Shown: positions 19,373-27,102, counted from the first letter of the stretch. The stretch: 39,046 bases of DNA from Colimorpha sp045597945 (GCA_045597945.1 JAZLLD010000061.1:1-39046), one strand, 5' to 3'. The notes: a model not told the origin generated them from the sequence alone. Translations and numbers: made by a program.

Positions 19373-19981
19373 ATGGACGAAAAAGGATACGAAAGAATAG
19401 ATAGATACGACGAGCAGAGTGTTGCTAAAATTGCCGAACACTACAAGGCGATTCTCGACCTCTTGGGTGAAGACCCTCAGCGCGAAGGCTTGCTCAAGTC
19501 GCCAGAACGAATTGCCAAGGCCATGCTCTATCTCACGCATGGCTACGATCAGGACCCCGAGGAGATTCTGCGCTCAGCCCTCTTCCACGAAGACTACAAG
19601 CAGATGGTGGTTGTGAAGGACATAGAGATGTATTCCTTGTGCGAACACCACATGCTGCCATTTGTTGGGAAAGCCCATGTGGCCTATATCCCCAACGGCA
19701 CCATTGTGGGTCTCAGCAAGATTCCTCGGATTGTGGATGCTTATGCCCGCCGCCTTCAGGTTCAGGAACGACTGACCCGGCAGATCAAAGACTGTATTCA
19801 GAACACCCTCAACCCATTAGGTGTGGCCGTCGTCATCGAAGCCCAGCACATGTGCATGTCGATGCGGGGGGTGTCGAAACAGAATTCCGTCACCACCACG
19901 AGCGACTTCACCGGTCTGTTCAAGAAAGATATACGCACACGAGAGGAATTCATGCGCCTCATTGGTGCCAATCTTCATTAA
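19373..19981 (+). CDS. folE: GTP cyclohydrolase I
   Basis: Converts GTP to dihydroneopterin triphosphate, the first step of tetrahydrofolate synthesis. The 202-residue length fits FolE. Zinc ligands are Cys90 and His93 in LCEHHMLPFVGKAHVAYIP and Cys161 in AQHMCMSMRG. Substrate-binding residues occur in VGLSKIPRIVDAYARRLQVQ. It lies 92 nt after the rlmI-like gene, with an AT-rich gap that could hold a promoter, but no clean TAnnTTTG box was seen. Confidence 0.97.
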   Translation: MDEKGYERIDRYDEQSVAKIAEHYKAILDLLGEDPQREGLLKSPERIAKAMLYLTHGYDQDPEEILRSALFHEDYKQMVVVKDIEMYSLCEHHMLPFVGKAHVAYIPNGTIVGLSKIPRIVDAYARRLQVQERLTRQIKDCIQNTLNPLGVAVVIEAQHMCMSMRGVSKQNSVTTTSDFTGLFKKDIRTREEFMRLIGANLH

Positions 19982-20054
19982 TTGTGCAATATAATAGGTC
20001 GTAGTCATACTTAATGTAGACATACCCGAAATTAATAACATAAAGATACATATC

Positions 20055-20705
20055 GTGAAAAAACTTTTCATATTCATCACTTTGGCCGTCTTTGCCATCT
20101 CGCCCGTCTTTGCCCAGCTCACCCACACGGCCGAAGGTGCTGTCGACGAGGCCGCAAAGGCGCTGCTCAGAAAGGCCGCTGCCAAAATGTCTGGAACAGT
20201 CAGCTTCACCGTAACCGTTGTCAGTCGCGATGCAAATAAGAAGGAGGTCTCTCGGCAGAAGGCCGAGGTGCTCTATAATTCTCCTCGCTATCGTGTGAAG
20301 TCCAACGACTTGGAAGTCTATTCCGACGGCAAGGCCGTTTGGCAGTACAACAAGACCGCCAAGGAGGTCATGATTTCGCCCATGACTACAGCCCAAGACG
20401 ACCTGACCAATCCTGCCGTTCTGTTGGCCAACTACAATAAGGCCTTCCGTGCCAAATACATACGCGACGAAGAGGACGGCACTGCCATCATCGACCTCCA
20501 GCCCAAGAAAAGCCGCCCCTATCATAAAGTGCGTGTCTTCATCAATTCCAAGACCGGCCTCCTCAAGAAGATGGAGCAGCATAACTATGATTCTTCGCGC
20601 GACGAATTCATCATCAGCAATTTCAAGAATACCAAGGCTGCTGATGCCGACTTCACCTTCGACACTCAGTCTCACCCCAATGTCGAAGTGGTCGACATGC
20701 GTTAG
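20055..20705 (+). CDS. LolA-like outer-membrane lipoprotein carrier protein
   Basis: A 216-residue periplasmic protein starting at a GTG (20055) that gives a clear signal peptide (KKLFIFITLAVFAISPVFAQ). The mature part has the LolA-like pattern: VSFTVTVVSRD, KAEVLYNSPRYRVKSNDLEVYSDGKAVWQYNKTAKEV, and a later region of alternating beta strands. LolA ferries lipoproteins from the inner to the outer membrane, and Bacteroidetes often have several LolA-like copies. Assignment to the family is good; the substrate is inferred. It lies between folE and tsaB on the same strand. Confidence 0.8.
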   Translation: MKKLFIFITLAVFAISPVFAQLTHTAEGAVDEAAKALLRKAAAKMSGTVSFTVTVVSRDANKKEVSRQKAEVLYNSPRYRVKSNDLEVYSDGKAVWQYNKTAKEVMISPMTTAQDDLTNPAVLLANYNKAFRAKYIRDEEDGTAIIDLQPKKSRPYHKVRVFINSKTGLLKKMEQHNYDSSRDEFIISNFKNTKAADADFTFDTQSHPNVEVVDMR

Positions 20706-20746
20706 TCCCTTATTTTCCCCATTCACCAATTGCTCAAAAATCTACA

Positions 20747-21442
20747 ATGACTATTTTACTGATAGAAACCGCTACGCCTGTTTGCTCCGTAGCGTTGGCC
20801 AAAGATAACCAGATTCTTGCCGAACTCCATTCGGCCGAGGCCAATGCGCATTCTTCAAAACTCTCCATTTTTGTCGACCAATTGCTCCAACAGTGTGGCC
20901 TTCAGCCCTCAGCGTTGGATGCCGTTTGTGTTTCTTCGGGTCCCGGAAGCTACACCGGCCTCCGCATCGGTGTCAGTTCGGCCAAGGGATTCTGCTATGC
21001 GCTCTCCATTCCGCTGATTGCTGTTCCCACGCTGCACGGCATGGCCATGCAATATTTCTCCCAGCATCCAGACTATCAAGGCCTTGTATGCCCAATGATC
21101 GATGCCCGCCGCATGGAGTGCTACACCGCGGTCTACAGCCGTAGTGGCGAGGTCAAATCCGTCAGTGCGGATATCATCGAACCCGGAATCTACGACAGCT
21201 ACCTGAACACTAGAGAGGTGGTCTTCTGTGGCGATGGTGCCGCCAAGACCCGCGATATCCTCGGTGTCCATCCTAATGCCCGATATGCTCCCGAGTTCCA
21301 GATCTCTGCTGCCGGAATGCTGCCCATAGCCTTGCAGAAGCTGGCCGACAACCAGTTGGAGGATGTAGCCTATTTCGAGCCCTACTACCTCAAAGACTTC
21401 GTAGCCAAGAAATCCATCGTCCGAGGACTGAGAAATAGCTAA
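20747..21442 (+). CDS. tsaB: tRNA threonylcarbamoyladenosine biosynthesis protein TsaB
   Basis: A 231-residue ASKHA-fold protein that partners TsaD in forming t6A37 on tRNAs. Signatures are the N-terminal LLIETATPVCSVALAKD and VSSGPGSYTGLRIGVSSAKGFCYAL. The length matches family members. It is 41 nt downstream of the lolA-like gene and ends the compact run; the first heptad-repeat intergenic array begins right after it. Confidence 0.95.
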   Translation: MTILLIETATPVCSVALAKDNQILAELHSAEANAHSSKLSIFVDQLLQQCGLQPSALDAVCVSSGPGSYTGLRIGVSSAKGFCYALSIPLIAVPTLHGMAMQYFSQHPDYQGLVCPMIDARRMECYTAVYSRSGEVKSVSADIIEPGIYDSYLNTREVVFCGDGAAKTRDILGVHPNARYAPEFQISAAGMLPIALQKLADNQLEDVAYFEPYYLKDFVAKKSIVRGLRNS

Positions 21443-21477
21443 TAATAATTAAGAATTAATAATTAATAGTTGCTGAC

Positions 21478-21624
21478 TAGTGAATAGTGAATTGACCGCG
21501 CAGCCCACTCATAAATAATAAATCATAAATCCCAAGCGCCAGCCACTCTACAATCTACACTCTAACATCAAAAATGGCTCCCGCCCCACTCATAAATCAT
21601 AAATTATAACTCATAATTCATTAA
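21478..21624 (+). repeat. heptad-repeat intergenic array A
   Basis: This lies between tsaB and the permease start. The module order is AGTGAATAGTGAATTGACC, a GC-rich link, CATAAAT-type heptads, then CCACTCTACAATCTACACTCTA, then GCCCCACTCATAAATCATAAATT up to the start codon. All three kinds of module have a 7-nt period (TAGTGAA, TCATAAA, TCTACAA). Related arrays occur at 22708, 24306 and 38196. Confidence 0.8.
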
Positions 21625-22707
21625 ATGCTTCGCTACACCATAAAACGACTCACCTATGGCCTCCTTGTTTTACTGGGAGTAGTAACGCTTGTCTTCTTCT
21701 TATTCAACATCCTCCCTGGCGATCCTGCGCGAATGATGCTGGGTCAGCGTGCCGATGCCGAAAGCATCGAAATCATCAATCGCGATCTGGGCCGCGACAA
21801 GCCCGTAGCCCTGCAGTATGCCAACTACCTCAACGACCTGCTGCCCATCTCGGCCCATAATAATTCCGACCCCGACAGCTATTTCTACCTCTCCGATGAT
21901 AAATACGCTCCCTATTTAACCCTGTTCTCCATTGGTCCAACATCCGTTGTGCTCAAATCGCCCTACCTCCGCCGCAGCTACCAGTCCAAGCGCAAGGTAT
22001 CGGAAATCATAGCCACGGCCTTCCCCCAGACAGCCCTGCTCGCTGTCGTCTCGCTGTCGTTTGCCCTGCTGGTGGGCATCATCCTCGGTATCTTATCCGC
22101 CTTGTACAAAGACAGTTGGGTCGACCGGCTCACCCTGGTTGTCTCCACCCTGGGCATGTCGCTCCCGTCCTTTTTTGCCGCCATACTCATTGCGTGGTTC
22201 TTTGCCTATGTGATGGCCGATGTTACCCATCTGAATATGTTCGGCAACCTCTATACCGTCGACGACTACGGTACCGGCGAATACCTCGACATTAAGAACC
22301 TCATCCTGCCTGCCGTCACCCTGGGCATCCGCCCCTTGGCCACCCTCACCCAGCTCACCCGCAACAGTATGCTCGAGGCCCTGTCCATGGACTATATCCG
22401 CACAGCCAAAGCCAAGGGCCTGCCGTTTCGGCGGGTGATATTCCATCATGCCCTCCGTGGTGCGCTGAATCCCGTAGTAACCTCAGCTTCGGGGTGGCTG
22501 GCCGGCCTGCTGGCGGGCGCGGTGTTTGTGGAATATGTCTTCGACTGGAAAGGCATGGGCATCGTGATTGTCGACGGCCTGGACAAGTACGACTTCCCCG
22601 TCGTCATGGGGGCCATCCTGTTCATCTGCGTGCTGCTCATCGTCATCAATATCCTCACCGACATCCTCTATGGTATTCTCGACCCCCGTGTGCGGCTCCA
22701 AGAGTAA
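21625..22707 (+). CDS. ABC transporter permease, DppB/OppB type
   Basis: A 360-residue inner-membrane permease of the dipeptide/oligopeptide type. The N-terminus MLRYTIKRLTYGLLVLLGVVTLVFFLF is followed by ILPGDPARMMLGQ, typical of DppB/OppB. The ATPase-contacting EAA loop is RNSMLEALSMDYIRTAKAKGLPFRRVIFHHALR, and LAGAVFVEYVFDWKGMG follows. About six membrane segments are visible, with a periplasmic insertion at about residues 75-110 as in other Bacteroidetes. No second permease, ATPase or binding protein is nearby, so partners must be encoded elsewhere. The start lies directly after heptad array A. Confidence 0.92.
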   Translation: MLRYTIKRLTYGLLVLLGVVTLVFFLFNILPGDPARMMLGQRADAESIEIINRDLGRDKPVALQYANYLNDLLPISAHNNSDPDSYFYLSDDKYAPYLTLFSIGPTSVVLKSPYLRRSYQSKRKVSEIIATAFPQTALLAVVSLSFALLVGIILGILSALYKDSWVDRLTLVVSTLGMSLPSFFAAILIAWFFAYVMADVTHLNMFGNLYTVDDYGTGEYLDIKNLILPAVTLGIRPLATLTQLTRNSMLEALSMDYIRTAKAKGLPFRRVIFHHALRGALNPVVTSASGWLAGLLAGAVFVEYVFDWKGMGIVIVDGLDKYDFPVVMGAILFICVLLIVINILTDILYGILDPRVRLQE

Positions 22708-22975
22708 AAAGTGAATAGTGAATAATGAATAGTGAATAATGAATAGTGAATTGACCGGCTGCCCCCAACTCATAAATCATAATTCATAACTCATAAATCC
22801 AGCCCGCGCCAGCCACTCTACAATTTAAAATCTACAATCTACAATCATAAGATAGTGAATAGTGAATTGACCAGCTGCTGCCCCACTCATAAATCATAAA
22901 TAATAAATCATAACTCATAAATCCAGCCCGCGCCAACCACTCATAAATCATAAATCTTAAATCATAAATTACTCT
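22708..22975 (+). repeat. heptad-repeat intergenic array B (two units)
   Basis: Two successive units of GTGAATAGTGAATTGACC, a GC-rich link, and CATAAATCATAA heptads. The first is followed by CCACTCTACAATTTAAAATC and related CTACAAT heptads. The array runs from the permease stop to 1 nt before the Nudix gene start. Orientation relative to both neighbours matches the other arrays. Confidence 0.8.
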
Positions 22976-23662
22976 ATGCCATATACATATCAATTCCCTC
23001 GTCCAGCCCTCACCGCCGATATCGTTATCTTCGGCTTCGACGGATCCCAGCTGAAAGTGCTCCTCATCCAGCGCAACCTCGACCCCTTCAGCGGATCATG
23101 GGCGCTGCCTGGCGGCTTCCTGCACGAGGACGAGACCTTGGAGGCCTGCGCCATGCGCGAACTTTACGAAGAAACCCATTTCACTCCAGCCTTCCTCGAC
23201 CAGTTCCGCACCTATAGCGCCATCGACCGCGACCCCCGCGGCCGTGTTGTCACCGTGGCCTATATGGGTTTGATGCCTATTGCCGAGGTGCGTGGCGGCA
23301 CCGATGCCAGCGATGCCCAGTGGTTCAGCCTGAGCCAGCTGCCTGAGTTGGCCTTCGACCATAAAGACATCCTTGCTGCCGCCCAGCGCCATCTGCGCGA
23401 AAGAATCTATTTCGAGCCCATAGCCTTCCATCTGCTCGACCCGAAATTCACCATGACCGAGCTCCAACACGTATACGAGATAATCCTCGACACCCAGTTC
23501 GACCGCCGTAATTTCCAGAAGAAGATGCTCGCCTCCCAAATCATAGCCCCCGTTGGTGAGCGCCGCAGCGCCGGAGCCAGCCGTCCGGCCAACCTATACT
23601 CCTTTGTCTCAGACCAATACCATCAGCGCCGCCAGGCCGCTGTCTCCGGTCTCGAATTCTAG
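22976..23662 (+). CDS. Nudix domain protein with C-terminal winged-helix region (NrtR/AraR-like)
   Basis: A 228-residue protein with an N-terminal Nudix domain (residues about 1-140) and a C-terminal domain (about 150-228) resembling the winged-helix part of NrtR-family regulators (FTMTELQHVYEIILDTQFDRRNFQKKM). The Nudix box runs from Gly47 and keeps Glu53, Arg61, Glu62, Glu65 and Glu66; the usual late glycine is His68. The catalytic box is thus nearly intact, so it may hydrolyse ADP-ribose or similar, bind such a ligand to control transcription, or both. NrtR regulators control NAD genes and Bacteroides AraR controls arabinose genes. The neighbours here (VFGSN protein, ADP-ribosylglycohydrolase) favour an NAD/ADP-ribose link, by inference. 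Confidence 0.88.
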   Translation: MPYTYQFPRPALTADIVIFGFDGSQLKVLLIQRNLDPFSGSWALPGGFLHEDETLEACAMRELYEETHFTPAFLDQFRTYSAIDRDPRGRVVTVAYMGLMPIAEVRGGTDASDAQWFSLSQLPELAFDHKDILAAAQRHLRERIYFEPIAFHLLDPKFTMTELQHVYEIILDTQFDRRNFQKKMLASQIIAPVGERRSAGASRPANLYSFVSDQYHQRRQAAVSGLEF

Positions 23663-23678
23663 TATTCTGCCTTACTAC

Positions 23679-23713
23679 ATTGAAAATCAGCAATATATAT
23701 TGCTTCTTTCAAT
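23679..23713 (+). terminator. hairpin after the Nudix gene
   Basis: ATTGAAA (23679-23685) pairs with TTTCAAT (23707-23713) around the perfect palindrome AGCAATATATATTGCT (23689-23704). It lies 16 nt after the Nudix stop. There is no proper U-run, so it may stabilise or end the mRNA rather than act as a classical terminator. Confidence 0.4.
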
Positions 23714-23729
23714 TTAGTGCTAGTTTAAA

Positions 23730-23826
23730 GTGTAAAATTTACACAAACAAAAGCACTTTTCTGCCCAAATCCTTCCTGGAAGGAATGGTTGCCGTAAAAA
23801 AAATATAATCATTTACATCTTGTAAA
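23730..23826. promoter_or_regulatory. candidate operator palindromes (TTTACA/TGTAAA)
   Basis: Two palindromes lie between the Nudix gene and the VFGSN gene: GTGTAAAATTTACAC at 23730-23744 and TTTACATCTTGTAAA at 23812-23826. A related half site, TTACACAAATAAAAC, lies at 23910-23924, just at the predicted transcription start, and resembles TTACACAAACAAAAG at 23740-23754. They look like operator sites. Control by the adjacent Nudix-family regulator is a guess. Confidence 0.5.
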
Positions 23827-23871
23827 CCAATTTGTTGTGTTGTAACTCTGAGAAAAAACTAAAATTTTTTC

Positions 23872-23901
23872 TTGTTTATTTAGAAAATAGTCGTAACTTT
23901 G
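23872..23901 (+). promoter_or_regulatory. promoter of the VFGSN-family gene
   Basis: TTG at 23872-23874, exactly 19 nt, then TAACTTTG at 23894-23901. This is the best promoter in the window. Transcription is expected to start near 23908, about 26 nt before the ATG. Confidence 0.75.
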
Positions 23902-23933
23902 CGTCAAAATTACACAAATAAAACATTCAGATT

Positions 23934-24296
23934 ATGGACACAACAAAAACCTATCCTGTCATGAATCAGATCTACGTATTTGGAAGCAATGCCAAGGGCA
24001 CCCACAACGGAGGCTGTGCCCTCAATGCCTTGGCCTATCACGGAGCCGTCTACGGCCGACCCGAAGGGTTGCAAGGTCGCTCCTATGCCATCCCCACCAC
24101 CGGAGTCTCGTTTGTCGTCATGTGCCAGGCCATCGCTCGATTCTGCGAGTTCGCCCTCAGCCACCCCGAGTACAAATTCATGGTCACCCCCATCGGCTGC
24201 GGCCATGCCGGCTACACCTCCCAGATAGTAGCCCCGTTATTCGCTCCCGTGCGCAATGCCGCCAACGTAGTCCTTCCGTATGAATTCAGAATGTAA
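23934..24296 (+). CDS. small VFGSN-motif protein (A1S_2505-like family)
   Basis: A 120-residue protein starting IYVFGSNAKGTHNGGCALNAL (split here as read), then GRSYAIPTTGVSF and FMVTPIGCGHAGYTSQIVAPLF. This pattern (VFGSN...G.H.GGxA...G.SYAIPT...T.IGCG.AGY) is that of a small family found in bacteria and phages, annotated in part as A1S_2505 phage non-structural proteins. The glycine-rich motifs suggest a nucleotide or ADP-ribose-binding Rossmann/macro-like fold, but no function is established. It has its own strong promoter and lies between a Nudix protein and an ADP-ribosylglycohydrolase. That context fits ADP-ribose chemistry. Confidence 0.75.
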   Translation: MDTTKTYPVMNQIYVFGSNAKGTHNGGCALNALAYHGAVYGRPEGLQGRSYAIPTTGVSFVVMCQAIARFCEFALSHPEYKFMVTPIGCGHAGYTSQIVAPLFAPVRNAANVVLPYEFRM

Positions 24297-24305
24297 AATA
24301 TTGAT

Positions 24306-24492
24306 AGTGAATTGTGAATAGTGAATAGTGAATTGACCGGCTGCCGCCCCACTCATAACTCATAAATTAGTGAATTGTGAATAGTGAATAGTGAATTGAC
24401 CGGCTGCCGCCCCACTCATAACTCATAACTCATAATTCATAATTCATAACTCCAAAGCGTCAGCCCACTCATAAATCATAAATCTAAATCCC
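24306..24492 (+). repeat. heptad-repeat intergenic array C with 63-nt tandem duplication
   Basis: The unit 24306-24368 is repeated almost exactly from 24369, a shift of 63 nt (nine heptads). Each unit contains AGTGAATTGTGAATAGTGAA, the link TTGACCGGCTGCCGCCCC and ACTCATAACTCATAA. Further CATAA heptads run to the ADP-ribosylglycohydrolase start. Confidence 0.85.
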
Positions 24493-25371
24493 ATGTTAGG
24501 TGCAATTACAGGCGATATTATAGGATCCGTATTTGAATTTAATAATATCAAGACAACAGAATTTCAGCTTTTCACCAGAAAAAGCCGTATTACCGATGAT
24601 TCCGTCATGACCATGGCCGTGGGCCGATGGCTCTCCTTGGGGCCGGAGCGCAGCCAGGCAGACCTAGAGAGATGCATGCTAGAATTTGCGCATCAGTACC
24701 CCGATGCCGGCTATGGTGGAAGTTTCAGGCGTTGGCTCTTCCATCCCGAGCAGCTACGGGGCAGCCAGTACGTCGACGGCAAATACCGTCGCCGCCCCTA
24801 CGGCAGCTTTGGCAATGGGTCGGCCATGCGGGTGAGTGGTTGCGGATGGTATTTCCCCACCCTGGAAGAAACCCTCTACTGGGCCGAGCAGTCCGCCGTC
24901 ATCACCCACAACCACCCCGAGGGGGTGAAAGGGGCGCAGGCCACGGCGGCGGCCATCTTCATGGCCCGCACAGGCAGTAGCAAGGCCGAGATCAAAGACT
25001 TCGTAGAAGCCAGCTTTGGCTACGACCTCTCGCGCACCTGCGATGAGATCCGCCCCCATTACCGTTTCAACGAGACCTGCCAGCAGACAGTGCCCCAGGC
25101 CCTTGTGGTGTTCCTTGAGAGCGCCGACTTCGAGAGCTGTATGCGGCTGGGCGTGTCGTTGGGTGGCGATTCCGACACCCTCTGCGCCATAGCCGGCGCC
25201 ATAGCCGAGGCCTACTATGGCGGGGTGCCGGTGGCCATAGCCTCCGAGGCCTGGACCCGCACGCCCAGCATCCTGCGGCAAGTGATCATCCATTTCACCC
25301 GCCACACCCCCTATGGCAATTTCCTGAACCCAGACTCGCTCTACTGGTCGTATTGCAATCACCAAGGATAA
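24493..25371 (+). CDS. ADP-ribosylglycohydrolase family protein
   Basis: A 292-residue DraG/ARH-type hydrolase that removes ADP-ribose from proteins or from small ADP-ribosylated substrates. The N-terminal GAITGDIIGSVFE is typical. Metal ligands lie in ITDDSVMTM (Thr34, Asp35, Asp36) and in GGDSDTLCAIAGAIAEAYYG (Asp226, Asp228). THNHPEGVKGAQATA is the conserved central motif. It is complete and appears active. The substrate is unknown; it lies near the Nudix and VFGSN genes, separated by heptad array C. Confidence 0.93.
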   Translation: MLGAITGDIIGSVFEFNNIKTTEFQLFTRKSRITDDSVMTMAVGRWLSLGPERSQADLERCMLEFAHQYPDAGYGGSFRRWLFHPEQLRGSQYVDGKYRRRPYGSFGNGSAMRVSGCGWYFPTLEETLYWAEQSAVITHNHPEGVKGAQATAAAIFMARTGSSKAEIKDFVEASFGYDLSRTCDEIRPHYRFNETCQQTVPQALVVFLESADFESCMRLGVSLGGDSDTLCAIAGAIAEAYYGGVPVAIASEAWTRTPSILRQVIIHFTRHTPYGNFLNPDSLYWSYCNHQG

Positions 25372-25433
25372 GTTATAGATAATCTCTAGAAAAAGAAAAA
25401 TCCATAATTCAGCCATAAAAACCTCCAGCCCCT

Positions 25434-25509
25434 GTGAAACACCGATGAAGGCGGTGTTTCACGAGCGGGTCTTCAACGGGTCTACAACGGAGTTACAACG
25501 GGTCTACTC
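25434..25509. repeat. hairpin followed by four 11-nt tandem repeats
   Basis: A perfect 10-bp stem (GTGAAACACC 25434-25443 with GGTGTTTCAC 25453-25462) is directly followed by four 11-nt units: CGGGTCTTCAA, CGGGTCTACAA, CGGAGTTACAA, CGGGTCTACTC (25466-25509). The same 11-nt family (CGGAGCTACAA-like) occurs in the second modules of both dispersed repeats. Confidence 0.75.
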
Positions 25510-25546
25510 TTTTCCTGCCCTGTGGGCACTTTAGCTTTAGGTGACC

Positions 25547-25652
25547 TCTAAAAATTGGATAATCTCAATTTCGCAAGCGAAACTTCAAACGGAAATCCTC
25601 GTATTTCAGTCTTTCCGGCCGAGCTTGCTCGGTCAGAAAGACAATTTTTAGA
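25547..25652. other. cloverleaf-like multi-hairpin element
   Basis: A perfect 11-bp outer stem (TCTAAAAATTG 25547-25557 with CAATTTTTAGA 25642-25652) encloses three hairpins: TTTCGC/GCGAAA (25569-25582), GAAAT/ATTTC (25592-25607) and a two-part stem, GTCTTTC/GAAAGAC with CCGAGC/GCTCGG (25609-25642). No reading frame explains it. It may be a structured RNA or a small palindromic repeat element; the transcribed strand is unknown. Confidence 0.65.
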
Positions 25653-25726
25653 TGTAGCCTTTTGTAAAATTGTATAATGAGGTCTGCCAGATTTCTATGC
25701 TTTTTGGGGTGGGGATGAAAAAATGG

Positions 25727-26140
25727 ATTTTACATTTTACATTTGCTGACCTGGGTAGAGTCTTTTGTGTGTAAATGATTGTTAGGCAATGGATAACATG
25801 GGTGCAAATTCTCTCAAACAGTTGTTAAAATGTAAAATGGGATGTGAAAATGTAAAATTTTACATTTCAGGCTTGGGGCGATTATGCGTGAGCAAATGTA
25901 AAATGTAAAATCAAAATTTCGATAGCAGGGGCAAAAACACGGTTTCACGCTTCAAAAGCGATTATACATTTTACATTTAAAGATTTCGTTAGGAATCGTA
26001 TTTTAGTCAAAGTACGTTGGAAATCAGTAGGATAAAATGGTTCTTTGTCCAGCGGTGGTCAAATTCATTTTTTACCGACATCATCGAAAAATGATTCAAT
26101 TAGACAGAAACCGATTATACATTTTTACATGTATAATTTT
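25727..26140. repeat. cluster of TGTAAAA / TTTTACA boxes
   Basis: At least six clusters of the 7-nt word TGTAAAA or its complement lie in about 400 nt, several in 7-nt tandem (for example near 25727-25746 and 25893-25912). One forms the perfect palindrome AAATGTAAAATTTTACATTT at 25848-25867. No gene is seen here. A protein-binding array or a decayed repeat are both possible. Confidence 0.6.
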
Positions 26141-26422
26141 ACAATCATCCGCAAGTAGTAGAAAACTGCCTGACTTCGCGTCCTTTTTTCGTGTCTTCCT
26201 GCTTTGCAACGCAAGGCCATTTCTGCGAGTTTTTACCACTGCGACAAACATCCGTAACAAGAAAAATTTCCATTTATTTCGTGCTTTCTGTAGTCAAAAA
26301 AGAGACACATCGCTAAACAAGAAAGCAGTCAAAAAATCCCGAATGTTAGGAATTAATATACTTCATCCATTCGCTTTATTCGTGAAAAACTAATCAACTC
26401 CTGCGCCAATCAAAATGAGGTT

Positions 26423-26862
26423 GAATGACCAATAGATATAGAATACATTCTAGACATAGAATCTGATTCTATATTTGCGTCAAATCATCCGGCATTGGGT
26501 ATTTGTTGCGGATTGGCTTTTAAATTGCTGTTATTCAAATAATAGCGCATCTGCATTCGCACCATCAGTAACTGTCTTCCACCTCAGTATGGCCATAAAT
26601 CTAGAATATAGAATCGCATAGCACATTGATTACACACAAATGTGCGCACCGTTGCAAAAATCCATTCTAGATTCTATATTTTGCGACCTCCCTACAGTCT
26701 TTGCATACCCCATGTTGGGCCGCTATCCAAACTAGATGATTTCTCCGCTACGCTATCGAAGGCTGCTACAGGCAGCCTTCTTACCCCGTAGAATCAACGG
26801 AGCTACAACGGAGTTGCAGCGCACCAACACACTAACCGCATCTCCGCGTCGTAAGCCGATTT
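26423..26862. repeat. dispersed noncoding repeat, copy 2
   Basis: Copy 2 of the repeat at 7523-7915, in the same orientation. The core (26423-26683) aligns to 7523-7784 over nearly the same length, with scattered substitutions and intact TATAGAAT/ATTCTATA words. The spacer between core and second module is longer here (about 100 against 55 nt). The second module (26782-26862) again begins TACCCCGTAGAATCAACGG. Its hairpin is CGGAG (26809) with CTCCG (26842), where copy 1 has CGGGG with CCCCG: a compensatory pair change. Confidence 0.8.
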
Positions 26863-27094
26863 CAATTTTCACATACATAATTTTACAATTCTAGAAATCC
26901 TATTGTCCTGGCTGGTCTCCAGTAACTGATTTGGGAACAGAACGGTGTGTTTTGTCTATTTTCGCAAAAAAATGGCTAGAAATAGCTCTCTGGCCATGCC
27001 TGAATCCCCAAGACTCAGTACTCCAAACCCCTTGATAATAACACGATAAGGCACTGCGGCATTCTTTTTTTCTCATTAAGTCAGAAAAAATGAC

Positions 27095-27102
27095 TATCTT
27101 TG
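27095..27102 (+). promoter_or_regulatory. -7 box upstream of the structured RNA and cassette
   Basis: TATCTTTG matches TAnnTTTG; no -33 TTG is obvious. Transcription from here would start near 27109. A second, weaker possibility is TTG-N20-TAGCGTTTG just before 27196, which would start the transcript right at the structured RNA. Confidence 0.5.

Noticed and set aside
22708..24492. CRISPR array
   Set aside because: The repeats are 7-nt low-complexity units without uniform spacers, and no cas gene is near.
26037..26393. 118-codon frame in the large noncoding region
   Set aside because: No recognisable domain, unusual composition, and it overlaps a TGTAAAA box region; coding is unsupported.
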